Source of the DNA: Hofstenia miamia
Lineage: Eukaryota; Xenacoelomorpha; Acoela
Reading direction: 5' to 3'
Assembly (NCBI GenBank): GCA_004352715.1
Contig: SCFE01000014.1
Location: 582,088 to 646,087 of the forward strand
DNA: 64,000 nucleotides
Shown: positions 46,687 through 59,063 of the stretch, piece after piece
Position numbering within the stretch: the stretch's first letter is position 1
Layout of the letters: the number at the start of each line of letters is the position of its first letter
The notes under the pieces: generated by a model
The model's database searches: none
The model's input: the letters and a program-made list of their open reading frames with translations, nothing else
What the model was told of the DNA's origin: nothing
Made by a program: the position numbers and the translations under genes

Positions 46687-46773
46687 TCAGATAGGCCTAG
46701 AAGCAGGGGAAGGACGACGATAAATTGGAAATCCATGAGCAGAGGTTACTGCTATAGTTGGAGTAGCTTGCAC
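46687..46773 (-). CDS. Terminal exon of the unrecognised - strand gene
   Basis: Acceptor TTTTAG (reverse strand) precedes GTGCAAGCT. It encodes VQATPTIAVTSAHGF then PIYRRPSPASRPI and a TGA (a second TGA follows directly). Phase 0 in. Confidence 0.68.
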   Translation of the reverse strand: MQATPTIAVTSAHGFPIYRRPSPASRPI

Positions 46774-49700
46774 CTAAAATATAATAAATCACGTTTACTG
46801 TTTAGTGCAACAATTATAAAAAAGGCAGAAATTGATATTCAATCAAATTTTTCGATAATACTGAAAACAATAAGTATACTATAAAAAAGAAACGCATCAT
46901 TGAATCAATTTATATAGAATTAAAGGAACCAAGCTTAAACAAAAAAGATGAATATAAATACAAACTAAATTTACCGAAAATATTATAAAAAATATATTAA
47001 AATATGTAATTTGATGAATATTTGTAAATTTTATAGTGGGAAACTTTTTGAAAATGGCAGCGGCATGCCGAAACATGTTAAAATAAATGATGCGTTTCTT
47101 TTTTAAATTCATATATAAACTCAAGAATTTTGAATAAGTATACTTGCCTGAAGCTTCACAATAACTTCATTTTTGTATAAGAAAAAGTTATTGTGAATAC
47201 AACAAAAAATATTGAAAAATTAGGAATAAGCTAGAGCAATCATAGATTGATTACGAAGTCAATGTGAACGGCATATAAATTTTTAAGTATAAAATCTAAT
47301 GAATCCACAAAAATGACAAGATGTTCTTGAAAATATTGGAATGATACATATGATTCCTTCGTAATAAACATTGTTATTTTTGATCGACGTACTGGAACAC
47401 AGTGGAACACAGATCCAAATGTAAGTGACTTAACTTGCTTTTCAGTAAGAAATATAAACGAAATTACACGTAACGGTGAAAACAGGAATGTGCAGTGGTA
47501 CACTGAAGTTGCCAATAGCTATGTGACAAAAGCCTCTGAATTTAAAACAATCGAAACTGAGACCACGCCATGTATTTTAATTCAATGAAACACGGAGATA
47601 TAAGAATACTATATAAAAATAGTGCTCTGCGACTATTTAATCTACCATTTGCGCAATTTTATTAATTAGCTTTTGCACATGACCACATAATAATTCTTAA
47701 CGATATTATTTAGAATAATCAGTGATGTCTCCATTATCCCTCAATATAGAATTGATAATAGTAGTCTACTATTATATCTTGATTATAGAATTCTATAATA
47801 GGCTTAAATTTGAAAAAAATAATTATGTAATTATATTAAGAAATTGTACACAAAACTAAAAGCTAATTTAAGGATGGTAAAAATCTCTCTAAGCCTCCCA
47901 AAACTAAAAAATCACTATTAATAATTAATCTTTTCTGATTCTCTTCAAAATACAACAGTAACAGTAAATATTCAAACATACCTTTGAATTTATTCTTGTT
48001 CAAAGCAATATAAAAGTTATGTCTTTGCCATGGCCGTCTTTAAATAGAGACGGCCATGGTTTTGCTATAACCATGACAAAGTAAAAAATACACTAATTTG
48101 AAATTTTCATAGTTGACTTAACAAATTTATGCGTAACTATTTCATACTGGCTTCTTGAATTGTTTTCAAAAGTTGTTTGCTAAATGTTTGCGGGCTAGAA
48201 TACAAAAGCTTGAATTTAGATAAATGTAAAATGAATATTTTCCACTTTGCAACGTATTACTATATTCAGTTACAAAAATAAATGTTTTATTAAAACTTAA
48301 CAAATGAAAACCCAAATAAGATTCAGTTAATGAGTTATTGCATATTGCAATTTATTTGAAAAATTTCTCATTTGGAACAGATTTACAATCTAGTTCCTGC
48401 AGTTTATTCTTGATAAGCCATTGCCACAGTCTAGGCCGTGGGCAAACCAGAAGCCATCATGCAGAAAGACAGACTGGATAATTAAGTTCTTAAATGACTG
48501 TCAAAATTTTAAACAAAAATAACGCTAGAAGAGCAATTTACCCTGTGGAAAACGTTCCTACAAAATGGAAAAAGTCATTCGCGCGCGATTAAATGATCCA
48601 ATTGAAATTCAATATGAAATGGATTTCCTGTTTTTAACTGCTTAACGCATCAATTTATGATTCGCACCGCTAGCACATCTGGCTTAATATTTACCGTTTT
48701 GCAGGAAGTAGTCATTTGGCTGCATCATTTTCAATTATATGTACACAGAATTTAATACAAGTGCCAATTGTTAAAGCATATATAAGTAAATTAAAACGCA
48801 ATTGGCTCATGATATAAATTAGCAACATTAAAAGCTGTCCTAAATAGAATGTTGATAATCTAAAACCAATCAAAATAAGCTAATAGGGAAAGTTCAGACA
48901 TAATTGTAGATATCTAACTACACTAAACATGAAAGGTTTAATTTCATGAATCACCTAATAGACCTAGTTAAGATTTGTCAGAACAATCTTGGAAAACTTA
49001 CAATTGAAGGTGGCGGGGGTGGTGGAGGTTGTGTTGTTGAAGTTGAATATATAGAGGAAGTGTTTGTAGCTCGATTGTGATTGGAAAGCTGGCGGAAGCG
49101 ATCGTCTGCTGCTCTAGCGTCAGTATAGGGATAAGCTAAACAGTTAACTGCATATTTAAATGACAGCATGAGCGCATGATAATTCATGTCACATTCAAAA
49201 CAGTTGGGATAAATAATTCGAAGATTTGTAATCGATGCGAAAAATCAAAACCTAACAGGCCAGAAGTTCCTACCTGCTCAACGGTTCCCATAAATTGGTC
49301 ATAATGTACAATGATGTAATTTTTTGTACATATACATCAACTGCTAAGTCTTTGGCCACCTATAAAATATCAACTAAATCCATTTCAATTACAGACAAAT
49401 AATTTAATTACACCATGTACAGCCGAAACGCGTTTATCTTCAAGAAATGTTCTGAAATGGTTGCATTACATATATATTTAAAACTTTCGATGTTCGGGGT
49501 GGGCTATTTTTTAAATAATTACAACGCAGACATCAATGAAACTAATGATTTCTATCAGGTTGATACAGATCCAGACAGTTACTAGCATCGAATTACACTA
49601 GCAACTGCGTCAAAATGCTTCTCTATTTAACAGCTCAAAGACCTCTAAGAAAAAGCAGGGTTGACTCCGTTTGCAAGAGCCTTGGCTCTTATGAAGAATG

Positions 49701-52700
49701 ATTGGCAAAAAGGTTATAAATATATATTTACATTTCCACAAATGTAAAAATCCTCGTAATCTACAAAAAATCATGATTTGAGGAAGCTTCAAAGTGTGAA
49801 TAAAGCAATAAGAAGTACTTTTTTGCAGCAAAACAATGGATGGATTACAGTTTGTGAGCTCCTATCTATCTAATATAAAAGAACATTGAAACAAAAATAC
49901 TTAAACCAGTGTTTCCGATATGGTCAATAAGTAATTGTCTGCAAACAAAATTTAAATAAGAAAATATATCGTTTATAAAAAATAGGTGGCCAACGACATC
50001 AACTTAAACGCAACTATTGACAAGTTTAAAAAAACTGAAAACTTCTGTAAAATCTAGATTTAATAAAAGCAACATATATTTATAAATAATGAAATATATA
50101 CACTTTGCAACAAAAAGCGATTGTATACTGTTAAAAAAGTAGTTCGAGAAATACTTCAAGATACGAAAAAGTTAAAACTACTATTATGCCAGCCAATAAC
50201 AAATTTTAGCAATGGCCTTTCCATGCAAACAAACATCAAAGGAAGGAACTTAAATCTTAGGGCGGTGAGAAAAATTAAAACAATAATACACCACTTTAAA
50301 ACTCAAACAAAACAACAATTGAAGTTATTTGAATGATAGGCGCATATTTAGAACAATGCATGCAAGTCTGAGTAAAGGAAATAACAATTTAAATTTACAC
50401 TAACATTGTTAAGGGATATCGTGTGAAATAAGTATAACGGATCATTAGAGCATCATAAAAAACGTTTATAAAGTTTCAAAAAACATCATAGATCTGATGG
50501 TTTTCTAAATTTAAGAAATCTTTTTACAATTTTTCGAACTAACAATTGCGCTTGATCTGCCAAAATATCACAATGGTATATGATATCTTAGACGAAAACT
50601 CGCTCCTAGCTACGTCTCTGACTTTATGCTACTTTTAAAAAATAATCTTAACACAGCTGTCCTGATTATAGAATAACATCCACAATTGCGATTACCAGTT
50701 CCTTTTAGAATTCATTTTTGAAATTTTCGTAATTGCTTCGATAAACTGTCTTGCAATAACATGCATAAGATTATAATGGTATACCAAAACACATCCACTT
50801 AACTAAGGTAGAATATACTGGTTTTGTCACAATAAAATGAGTTATGATGGTTAAATTTAACTGAAATTGCTAGCCTCCGCTCAATATTAATTCTTTTGAG
50901 CTGTTACATTGAATATTCACCCGGGATAATATTAGTTATAAAGTCGTTAAACTAGATAATAGTAAAATAATATGTTTGCAGGTAAACTTCAGTAACTTTT
51001 CACCTTCAATAATCAGCTGTTTGAGAAGATCATCAAAATCGGCATAAAAATTTTTCGTCATTCACAATAGGAAAGCTATTTTTAACCATTTAAAAAGTTA
51101 AACAACCCCACAAAAACTCCAAACTAATCTCTAGAATACACATTAAACATTTAGAACAGAATCTTAAAAAATTGACTGGAATTACTAATCACTGAAACAT
51201 ATTGAACATCGTTGTCCAGATATGATAAAGTAATAATTTAGGAAATACCAATCTGCTATAATCTACGATGCTGCGCATTATTAGAAAAGTTCGATATTTT
51301 TAATTGCAAAATTTATACTCAAAACATTTGTAATATGGATTTGTAATGCAAATCAAGTCTGTGACAAGAAAGTTGGAGCACAGAAGTCAATTTGAAAGAA
51401 CAAAAGGCCGGAAATCACAACAAATGCTGTGTTGCTTAAAAATGAAACGGTTGTAATACCTATTAAGCACCTTAGAACAAACCACTTGGTCAGTTTTTGC
51501 TTAAAATTAACTTCGTAAGTATGTTTAAAAGTAGTATACAGCATAATTCAAATACCTATTAATTACATGCAAAAATAATCATTGTGGAGACATTTTGAAC
51601 AAGTAAAAAAAAAGTTTGCCAGTTCAACAACAGCATAAAATATAAGTACTCACACTTACTACATTTTTGTTAAAAGCAGCTTAAACTAATTTAGTCGCTT
51701 GAAGCGTTTTTGAGAGTTGCGTAGGGTTTGGTAAAAAACATTAAAAAACACTGGGACTGCAAAAAACCACTGCAAACACTGGGCGGCAAAAATAAGCATT
51801 GCATCACTTGCATGATGAGTGTAGAGAAATACAGTCATGTCAATTTTTGAAAACTACTAATATTGATATAAAATTATAAATTATTTGAAAATTATATCCT
51901 TCTATGCACATTAGTACATTCGGACTAAAACTTTATTTTGAAAATTGTGATTTCTGCGACTTATTGTTTTAAAATATAAATATATACTTCACTTCTCTTC
52001 AAACGGTATGTTTCTTACAGTTGTAACTCATATAAAATGTCAAAAACAATTCTCATTTGAAAGCTCACATACACAATGATTTTTGCCTAAGATAAGCCTA
52101 TTAAAACAAGAGAATTTCAAAGGTTTTAATACAATTCGCGATCAGTTAACTAGTGAGATGACGTATGACATTTTGGCTCATGGGTCAGATCGTGGGCAAG
52201 AATCCGAAAATTGCTAGGCTACGTTTGTGGTCAAGAGTGAATTATAATTAAAAATCGTTAGGGTTTCTAAGATTAACATTAATTAAGAAAAATTAAGAAA
52301 TTTAACAAAAAACGCATTGATACTCAAATCGATTTTTGTAAAAGTTTGAAACAAAATCTGGACATCATCATGGTTTTAAAAGGGAGATGAAATTATGCAT
52401 TACTTTAGTTGGTCAGGGCAGTAATTTTTCAAAAAAATGATCATAAACTGCATTTAATTAGTCAGCGAAACAGTATATTAACTAATAAATGATATTTTTT
52501 AGTTGTATAATAGATAAACGCCTATTTGTTCCTCTATTTGCCAAAAAATGCTGCATGCACTGAACACAGGCTAGTTTATATCCATATCTATTGCAAAAAT
52601 TATTTCAATTTTCGATATATCCAACGTGCATGGAGCTTCTGAAAAACATGGATGTGCAGCAGTGCATTGACTTAAAATAAAAGAAAGTCAAAGACCATAG

Positions 52701-55700
52701 AACTAAATCAACCACTAGTGGCAATTTCATTAAATTGATATCTCAAAGTTTGGCGCTTAAGGGTTTAACATACTATTCCTCATACGAAAAAAATTGATTT
52801 TAATGCCTACATGCATACATCAGTTTGCCGACGAAAAAGAAAATGGAAGATACTGGTGCGGTGAATAAAGACGAATTTAGGTATACTTAAACGCAACTTG
52901 TGTCTAATTGAGGTTGTTGCTGAAGGATAATTTCTCATGCAAAAGTTTGCTTTACAGAATTGATTGACCAGAGTGCACGAAGTAAAATGCATTCACACGT
53001 AACACAAAATTAAGCTGACTTTTATCTGTGGGGCAACCATGGAAGAAGGCCATGCAAGCGACGTGCACATGCGGCTACACGACACAGGAGGCCAACTACC
53101 TGGCTGCGATTGATGGAAAGGAGATGGCGAATGAGAAAAAGGCGAAAAGAATGAACGAGAACTCGCGTTAAACTTACCTGCGGCAACGGCGGCGGCAGCT
53201 GCTTGAGCACTAAAACGAAAAGCGATCATTTCATTTTCCCACAAAAGCAGAATTGAAACCGGGTCACACACATTACAATTCTCTGGAATAAATTTTATAC
53301 CGAATTGGCAATCATGTTTGATTGATTAATTATTCAGATGAGCCATAATTCATAAACCTAGCAATGATCATAATATCAATACTCATTTCAAAATGTAATC
53401 AAAGCAACCCGATTTCAGCGCTGCTCAGAAGACGAATAAATCAGGACAATGACCACTAATCATAAAAAACAGTTTACTAGCATTAGAGTATAAATGACAA
53501 AATATCTATTATTATTAAAGGATTTCAATGAATTTTAGAAATTATCTAATACACTAGTCATTGCAGATCTATTCATCTTTACTTAGCAAACTCCTACCTA
53601 TGTGGTTGGAAAGCGAAATTTGAATAAAACGGCTCTGCCTGAAAAGGTGCCGATCTCACATCGGCAATGTTCGGCCCTACAACAACGCCACGTGCAGCTC
53701 TTTCTGGCGAAGGGTGTGCAATTCCCGGTATTTTGGCTGGTGTTGGGTAAAGATCGACCAAGGTTGGTGAAGGACTGCGAGGGCGTTTTAGATTTCCGTT
53801 GACAGATTTAGGAGGTGCCGCTTGATTATACATTACAGGTATTCGGCCTAAACAATGTCAGTAACCTATTCTAACATAAAAAAGTACAAAAACACCTTCC
53901 CACTGACAAAATCAAATATTAATTCCTATGTTATTTTAAATGACAAACGCAACACTAACTAAATCAAAGAAAAACACAAACTTGTATCTAGGTACAAATT
54001 TACAATTTTTATAGCTACACAAAGACCAACCCAACAAGCAAAATAATTTCGAAAACAATTTAAATTCAAATATAGCGTCACTGACATCTTTCCGCCAACT
54101 CAAATGAGAATAAATTAATAAAGAATTGAAGATAAATTAAACGTATGAAAAAGCAAAAATTTGTGAGTTAAAGATGGGACAATCCCTAACCCTAAAGAAT
54201 TTTGAATGAAAGAAAAAAATATACATACAGGCATACATATAATTGAATACATTGGGACAAATTACAAGTGTATTTCAGTGGCAGTGTCTCATTTGTATGC
54301 GGAAGGTTCAGGGTTCGACTCCCTGCATCACCAATTCTTTAGTGTAACCTTGATATGTATATACAAACAAAGTTAGTACTTGAAAAACAGACAAGTCACA
54401 TTTTGAAAAAAAACATGCTAATTCGATTCGATCTGATTTAAACAACGAGGAATCATTGCATAGCTTCGGTAAAAAAATGAGAAACGGCATTTTTTCAATC
54501 TCTTAGCAACAAAAACACACAAAGTAACAAAATTTATATAAGTTTATGTAAAAGAATTAGACAACATTGCCTACGGAGCGAACACATTTAAAAAACCTGT
54601 CCATAATTGAGTCCATTACATTGTTCTGCATTCTCGATGCCATTTTTCTTTGGACACCAGCAAATATTGCTTGAATTTTTGCATAGTTTTTGGATTTTTA
54701 TTTTCCACATTGTCCTTCATGCACCCGACAATCATTTTCTATAGGTGAAAGGTCCGGTGAGTTGGCAGGTCACTGCAAAATCTGTAGTGGGTATCTCTCT
54801 AAGTATAGGGGTTGCTCCATCTTGCTGAAGAATTCACCCAGTTCGATAAAACCATTCCGCAAATGGAATAAACTCTTCTAAAATATCAGTATACTTTGAA
54901 CTGTCTACAGTACCTCCTTCCACATTTTAAGGTAAAAACCGTTATAGTTCAAAGCGTCCCAAACCATGTATTCCTGGGGAAAATTTTTGAGATGGCTTGA
55001 AAGACATCTTAGCTGTCGTAGACCAATGAAAAATGTTGTTTATATGCAGTTGGAACATGGACTCATTGGGTATGAAAACATTTCTGAAAAATCCATCCAG
55101 CGACCTTCTTTCACAAAAGCTAACCCGGTTTTCTTTCTGTTTTTGTGTCAGTAGTGGCACTTTTTTCGCAATTTTTTTTACAGATCCTTGTCTTTGAAAG
55201 TGTTCGGTACACTGTGGATGTTGATACAACTTTGCTATGGGTTTCTTGAAACTGAGTTTGAGTTGAAATGAGCAGTCGATTTTAATGGGTTTTGTAAAGC
55301 AATTTCGACAAAACTTTTCCGTTCATCTTCAGTCAATTTAAGGGGTTTCCCACTTCCTTTTTTCCTTTTTAGCGTGTTGGTTTCAGTCAACTTTTGAAGT
55401 TTCTGTAGAATATTTTTGGGTTAATACTCGATACCTTGAATAAAGTTTTGCGGTATTTAGTTCCAGTAAAGATAATGCAAAATGCTTCTTGCATCTTGAT
55501 AAGACATGTTTAGTGAAAATTAATAAAGTCCCTGTCCCCATCTGTTGTGTTTACGGGTACTATTTTTGCTTGTGCGTGATCGCCTAAATGTGTTCGTCCA
55601 GAGCATGGCACTTTAATGAGGTGAAAAAACGCTTTTCAATTTGTACCATCACTAACTACTAATAGACAAACTTTTATGGAATATGTAATCAAATTTCCAA

Positions 55701-56805
55701 GGAAATACAATGTCAAATCTTTCTTAGGGCAAAAATGGCTAGATTTAAAAATGTTGAAAATATTTTATTTTAAGTGACTATATCTAGTATCCCCTTGAGC
55801 TGTACACTTCAAATTTCCACTATTATTTCAATTTTTGTAATCACTGAAATGAAATTGATCAACTGCATACAACAGATACTGTTTTAAAAAATAGAATGAT
55901 TCTGTTAATAGCAAGTTTTTTTTCCAAAATTGCAAACATTTCATCTTTGATCAAATCAAGGGCACTTTACTTAGAAAATGGGGGGGGGGGGGGGGGGGGG
56001 GGNNNNNNNNNNNNNNNNNNNNNNNNNNNNNNNNNNNNNNNNNNNNNNNNNNNNNNNNNNNNNNNNNNNNNNNNNNNNNNNNNNNNNNNNNNNNNNNNNN
56101 NNNNNNNNNNNNNNNNNNNNNNNNNNNNNNNNNNNNNNGGGGGGGGGGGGGCGTGGGAGCGTATACTGCAAATTCCAAAAAATACCTAAGTAATACATTT
56201 ATTCAAAATGTAATTAAAACAATCTAGGTTTGCACGCCCTTCCTAACTAAAATCATTGGATCAGCGCCTGCTAGCCTTGTACTTCATACCAATGAAAAAT
56301 GCAGCTTCAATAATATTTTGTAAAATTCGGATTCGATATGAATGTCCAATTGGACGATTTTATATACCACTAACTTTAAATTTTAGGTAAAGCCAAGCTG
56401 AGTTTTGGTTTATATGATACCAAGAACAACTACAGGAACTACAGGACATGGAAGCAATACAATATTGGAAAAAATTAGTGGTCTTAATTAAAACCTTAAA
56501 TATTTTGTAGTATAACTACATAAATCAACATGTAGAAATATCATGTAATTGTTCTCGTCTGTATTTATATTTTGGCTTAACTATTGTAACAATTCATTGA
56601 ATGATTCATTACGTTATATTTCCACGCCAAAGGAATTTTTTGTTTCATTTTTATCTAAAATGTGCAACAAATATTAAGGGATACATTCAGATGGTTACCT
56701 TTGTCCGTTGGAAGTTGATATGCTTTAGCTGCAGTTAAGTTAAAAGGTGAGGTTGTGAGATGAGGATTGGGCATTCGAGAGGCAGTGAATTCATAATCTG
56801 CTGGT
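46687..56805 (-). CDS. Unrecognised gene, last five exons: Pro/Ala/Ser-rich C-terminal region with Ala microexon
   Basis: Exons in transcript order: 56805-56699, 53847-53598, 53209-53178 (32 nt), 49135-49002, 46773-46687 (stop TGA). All have AG acceptors and GT donors (GTAACC, GTAGGA, GTAAGT, GTAAGT), and reading phase agrees across every junction, giving about 200 residues. Visible features are NPHLTTSPFNLTAAKAY, then SVNGNLKRPRSPSPTLVDLY (basic/Ser-Pro), an alanine run AQAAAAAVAA from the microexon, TDARAADDRFRQL, a seven-proline run (QPPPPPPPS), and a C-terminus FPIYRRPSPASRPI. No globular domain is seen. Low-complexity tails with alanine microexons and LKRP are found in splicing regulators such as muscleblind and RBFOX proteins, but the match is too weak to name one. 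Upstream exons with the folded domain should lie to the right, possibly outside the window. Confidence 0.7.
46774..49001 (-). other. Intron; contains a perfect 12-bp hairpin at 48028-48059
   Basis: AT-rich. CCATGGCCGTCT and AGACGGCCATGG are separated by an 8-base loop. Two open frames at 46897-47124 and 47240-47515 lack similarity and are treated as chance. Confidence 0.5.
48028..48059. repeat. Perfect inverted repeat, 12-bp arms, 8-base loop
   Basis: The arms are G+C-rich in an otherwise AT-rich intron. A weaker extension pairs CTTTG (48023) with CAAAG about 12 bases beyond the far arm. A stable RNA hairpin or the relic of a small palindromic element are both possible. Confidence 0.8.
49002..49135 (-). 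CDS. Exon of the unrecognised - strand gene (poly-Pro)
   Basis: Acceptor CTGTTTAG precedes the exon and donor GTAAGT follows. Encodes YPYTDARAADDRFRQLSNHN, a Thr/Ser-rich stretch and QPPPPPPPSI. Phase 1 in, phase 0 out, matching both neighbours. Confidence 0.72.
49136..53177 (-). other. Intron, no recognised element
   Basis: About 4 kb of AT-rich DNA. Short open frames (for example 50121-50336 +, 51353-51544 -) lack domain similarity. Confidence 0.5.
53178..53209 (-). CDS. 32-nt alanine microexon of the unrecognised - strand gene
   Basis: Acceptor TTCGTTTTAG precedes the exon and donor GTAAGT follows. It adds SAQAAAAAVAA with shared codons at both edges, entering after two bases and leaving after one. 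Skipping it would shift the frame of the next exon, since 32 is not a multiple of three. Confidence 0.68.
53598..53847 (-). CDS. Exon of the unrecognised - strand gene (LKRPRSPSP)
   Basis: Acceptor TTGTTTAG precedes the exon and donor GTAGGA follows. The frame is open over 250 nt with less AT-rich codon use than the flanks. It carries PPKSVNGNLKRPRSPSP, PTPAKIPGIAHPSPERAARG and FYSNFAFQPH. Confidence 0.75.
54267..54333 (+). repeat. tRNA-like sequence (Thr-type anticodon loop), probably a relic or SINE piece
   Basis: A perfect T arm, CAGGG-TTCGACT-CCCTG (54309-54325), is followed by CATCACC-A. Upstream, TTCAGTGGCAG resembles the D-arm/A-box, and TTTGTAT could be an anticodon loop with TGT (Thr). 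The 5' acceptor strand does not pair well with CATCACC and the anticodon stem is imperfect, so a working tRNA is doubtful. Confidence 0.45.
54560..55507 (-). pseudogene. Tc1-family transposase pseudogene
   Basis: Read from ATG at 55507 on the - strand, with stops and shifts: GSGKPLKLTEDERKSFVEIA (helix-turn-helix region), RVSFCERRSLDGFFRNVFIP then NESMFQLH (first catalytic Asp region; the Asp is not preserved as DES), ILQQDGATPI (second Asp), and ANSPDLSPIEN (SPDLNPIEN-type motif with Glu). This order is that of Tc1/IS630 transposases. Terminal repeats were not identified. It sits in an intron of the - strand gene in the same orientation. Confidence 0.75.
55980..56151. repeat. (G)n homopolymer with assembly gap
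   Basis: G runs of about 20 and 13 bases flank an N-run at 56003-56138. Glycine or proline frames across it are artefacts. The true content of the gap is unknown. Confidence 0.9.
56699..56805 (-). CDS. Most upstream recognised exon of the unrecognised - strand gene
   Basis: Acceptor GGTTTTTAG precedes the exon and donor GTAACC follows. Encodes PADYEFTASRMPNPHLTTSP then FNLTAAKAYQLPTDK. Enters needing one base, leaves after one base, matching the next exon (GGC codon across the junction). The exon feeding it was not found. Confidence 0.68.
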
Positions 56806-58215
56806 CTAAAAACCTCGAATAGTTCCATTCATTTGCATATATACATATGTAGTGTTCTACATAGTTACTACTAAACGTATATAAATTATAATCTTGAGTA
56901 TAAAACAGCCACTTAGCCAATTTGGAAACTTCAACTTGGCTGTTTATCACATGTTTTATTTTACCCGTTCCTCCATTTCTATAAATCGAATGAAAATCTG
57001 CGACTAAGTCGAAAAATAAGTCGAATTTTTGAAATTGAATTTCAAATAAGTATGCATCAATTGTTTTAACTTTAAGAGACAGGTAACTTCCACCATAGCG
57101 ATTTATATCACAAGATATACAATTAACCTGAAAAATTAGGACTGCTGTTGACTGAAAAAAACTTTTTGCAAAAATATATTTAAAATACTAGTTTTTTCAG
57201 ATGTTTTTCGATTTTTTCAAATATCCGAAAAATTTTTCAGAATAATTTTCAGTGTACTTCTCTGGTTTTAAACTGGATTCCGTCATTTATTTCTTGTCAC
57301 AATTCATAAAGCTGAAAATTTGGCAAAGAAGCATTTTTGAAAAACAATTCTGAAAAAAAATGTTAAAAACTTTTCGCTTGTCTTTCCAAATAACCGGTAT
57401 TTTGAACCTTTTACATGAGTGGTGGTTTAATTGGCTGATGAGGATTTTTTGATGTCATTGAAATTTCCAATTGTACCACAGAGTCATAAGTGTAATAAGC
57501 CCGGAATTTGGTTCATGCGAACTAATCTTCTATTTTTAATAAAATGATTTTACATACATTTTTTATTGATAAATGTGACAAAAAATGTGTATGGGTAAAT
57601 AAAAATGGGTGCGTTTCTTTGGAATTAAATGTCAAGACTTTACTATTATTTCAAACATTGAAGATATGGAATATTCTCCAAAATAAAGAATATATTGCAA
57701 CACCTTTTAGTTTCTTCAAATGAATAAATGTGATCTATGTGAAAGTTCATACATGTTAGAAACAAAATTGGAATACAGAATTTCAGAGCACATATGAGGA
57801 CATCATTTATTTGAAATATATTGTCAGCTAAGAGGAAAAATTGTAATGAAGTCTAAGCATACGGAAAATTGGATAAGTTATAATCTAAATAGGAAGTAAG
57901 GTGAATCTATTAAACAAGCAAATAAATAAAAAACTAAACCTAGTAAAAGATCTACGAATTTCAATATAAAAATTTTAAACGTTATTTCTCACAATTATTG
58001 ATTTGTATACATACTTAATAAAAAATATTTTGTGTTTTATGATAGCAAATGTATCTATATATATATACATACTATACGAAATTTGAATATCATTGTAGAA
58101 TGTATCTATTACTGTGTTACGTACGTAATGAGAGCAGCTTTCTAACTGTTTTTCTATTGGTTGTTTTCATATGAAATTCTACTGGTGTGTGCACACGTAT
58201 ATGTATGTGTAGCGA
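56806..58215. other. AT-rich, no gene seen
   Basis: Expected to contain intron of the - strand gene. No exon of the required phase was recognised. Confidence 0.4.
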
Positions 58216-59063
58216 ATGCAACAATGCAAGTTGAAACTAGCAAACAACAATTTCGGTTTTACGGGTTTACAGATCATTCAAGAGGAATTCAGCCAAAGAA
58301 ATTCATGCGCAACTTGAACAAGTATTGAAAGACAAAGGGTTTTCTTATTCAACAGTATGCAGGTGGTGTGTAAAATTCACAAATTGTCACCCAATGTTAT
58401 TTGCAGATGCGAAAAAATTGGTCGTCCAGTATTAATGTGCATTGAAGATAACATCCGTTTAGTGAAAAATCTAATTGAGGATGACATGCATTTAAGCATA
58501 CGTGACACTGAAGTGCTAACTGGTATTGGTGTCCATTCTATTTATACAATACTTCGTGATTCCATCAATCTACGCAAAGTTTACTCTGCTTGGGAACCGA
58601 ACCATTTGAATGATCGTGTGAAATTAGAACGTGTGAATAGCGCAAGGAACATTATTGATACTCTGTAAGGACTGAATGATGATAAATTTATATTGCGTGA
58701 AGGATGAAACCAGTATAATTGTATGACCAACCACCAACAAAAAGAGGGAGTTGTGTTAGGATAATCCTAGACCTCAGTACAGTACGTCTCACATAAATTG
58801 AGCGCCATCACTTTCACTCCTAATAAGAGAATAAACATTCGTCTTTCCCTTATGGCACAGCTATGGATTCAGGTGGTCATGTCAGCTTTTTAACGGACAC
58901 TGGTGATAAATGTCACCGCCTTCACTCTGCTCCGATCTGTCCAAACCAACTTTATCTACAACATGACAACGCCCGGCCACAAGTATCGCGAGAAACAAGC
59001 TCATTTTTTCAATATCGTGGTGTACCTCTAGTGAAGCAATCGCGGTATTCACTTGATCTAAAC
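58216..59063 (+). pseudogene. Mariner-family transposase relic, cut by the P element
   Basis: Near 58270-58370 NSAKEIHAQLEQVLKDKGFS then YSTVCRWCVKFTN is the helix-turn-helix. At 58405-58665 GRPVLMCIEDNIRLVKNLIE, HSIYTILRDSINLRKVYSAW and EPNHLNDRVKLERVNSARNI match the mid-region of mariner transposases (GRP linker, '..I..L.mrKv.a.WVPh.Lt..qk..R'). At 58950-59060 LQHDNARPQVSRETSS and SRYSLDLN give the second Asp and the YSPDL motif. The P-element terminus follows directly after SLDLN. Frameshifts show it is dead. Confidence 0.75.

Larger units (their letters stand above)
53848..56698 (-). other. Intron hosting a tRNA-like relic, a Tc1 pseudogene and a (G)n gap
   Basis: This segment lies between exon 56699-56805 and exon 53598-53847. 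The contents are listed separately. No further exon was recognised. Confidence 0.55.

Noticed and set aside
46897-47515. Two - strand open frames of 75 and 91 codons in the last intron
   Set aside because: Hydrophobic AT-driven composition, no domain and no phase-compatible splice sites.
53602-53802. Open frame on the + strand antisense to the LKRPRSPSP exon
   Set aside because: A shadow of the - strand exon, without splice sites or similarity.
55896-56198. Glycine- and proline-run frames around the G homopolymer
   Set aside because: Artefacts of the (G)n tract and N-run.
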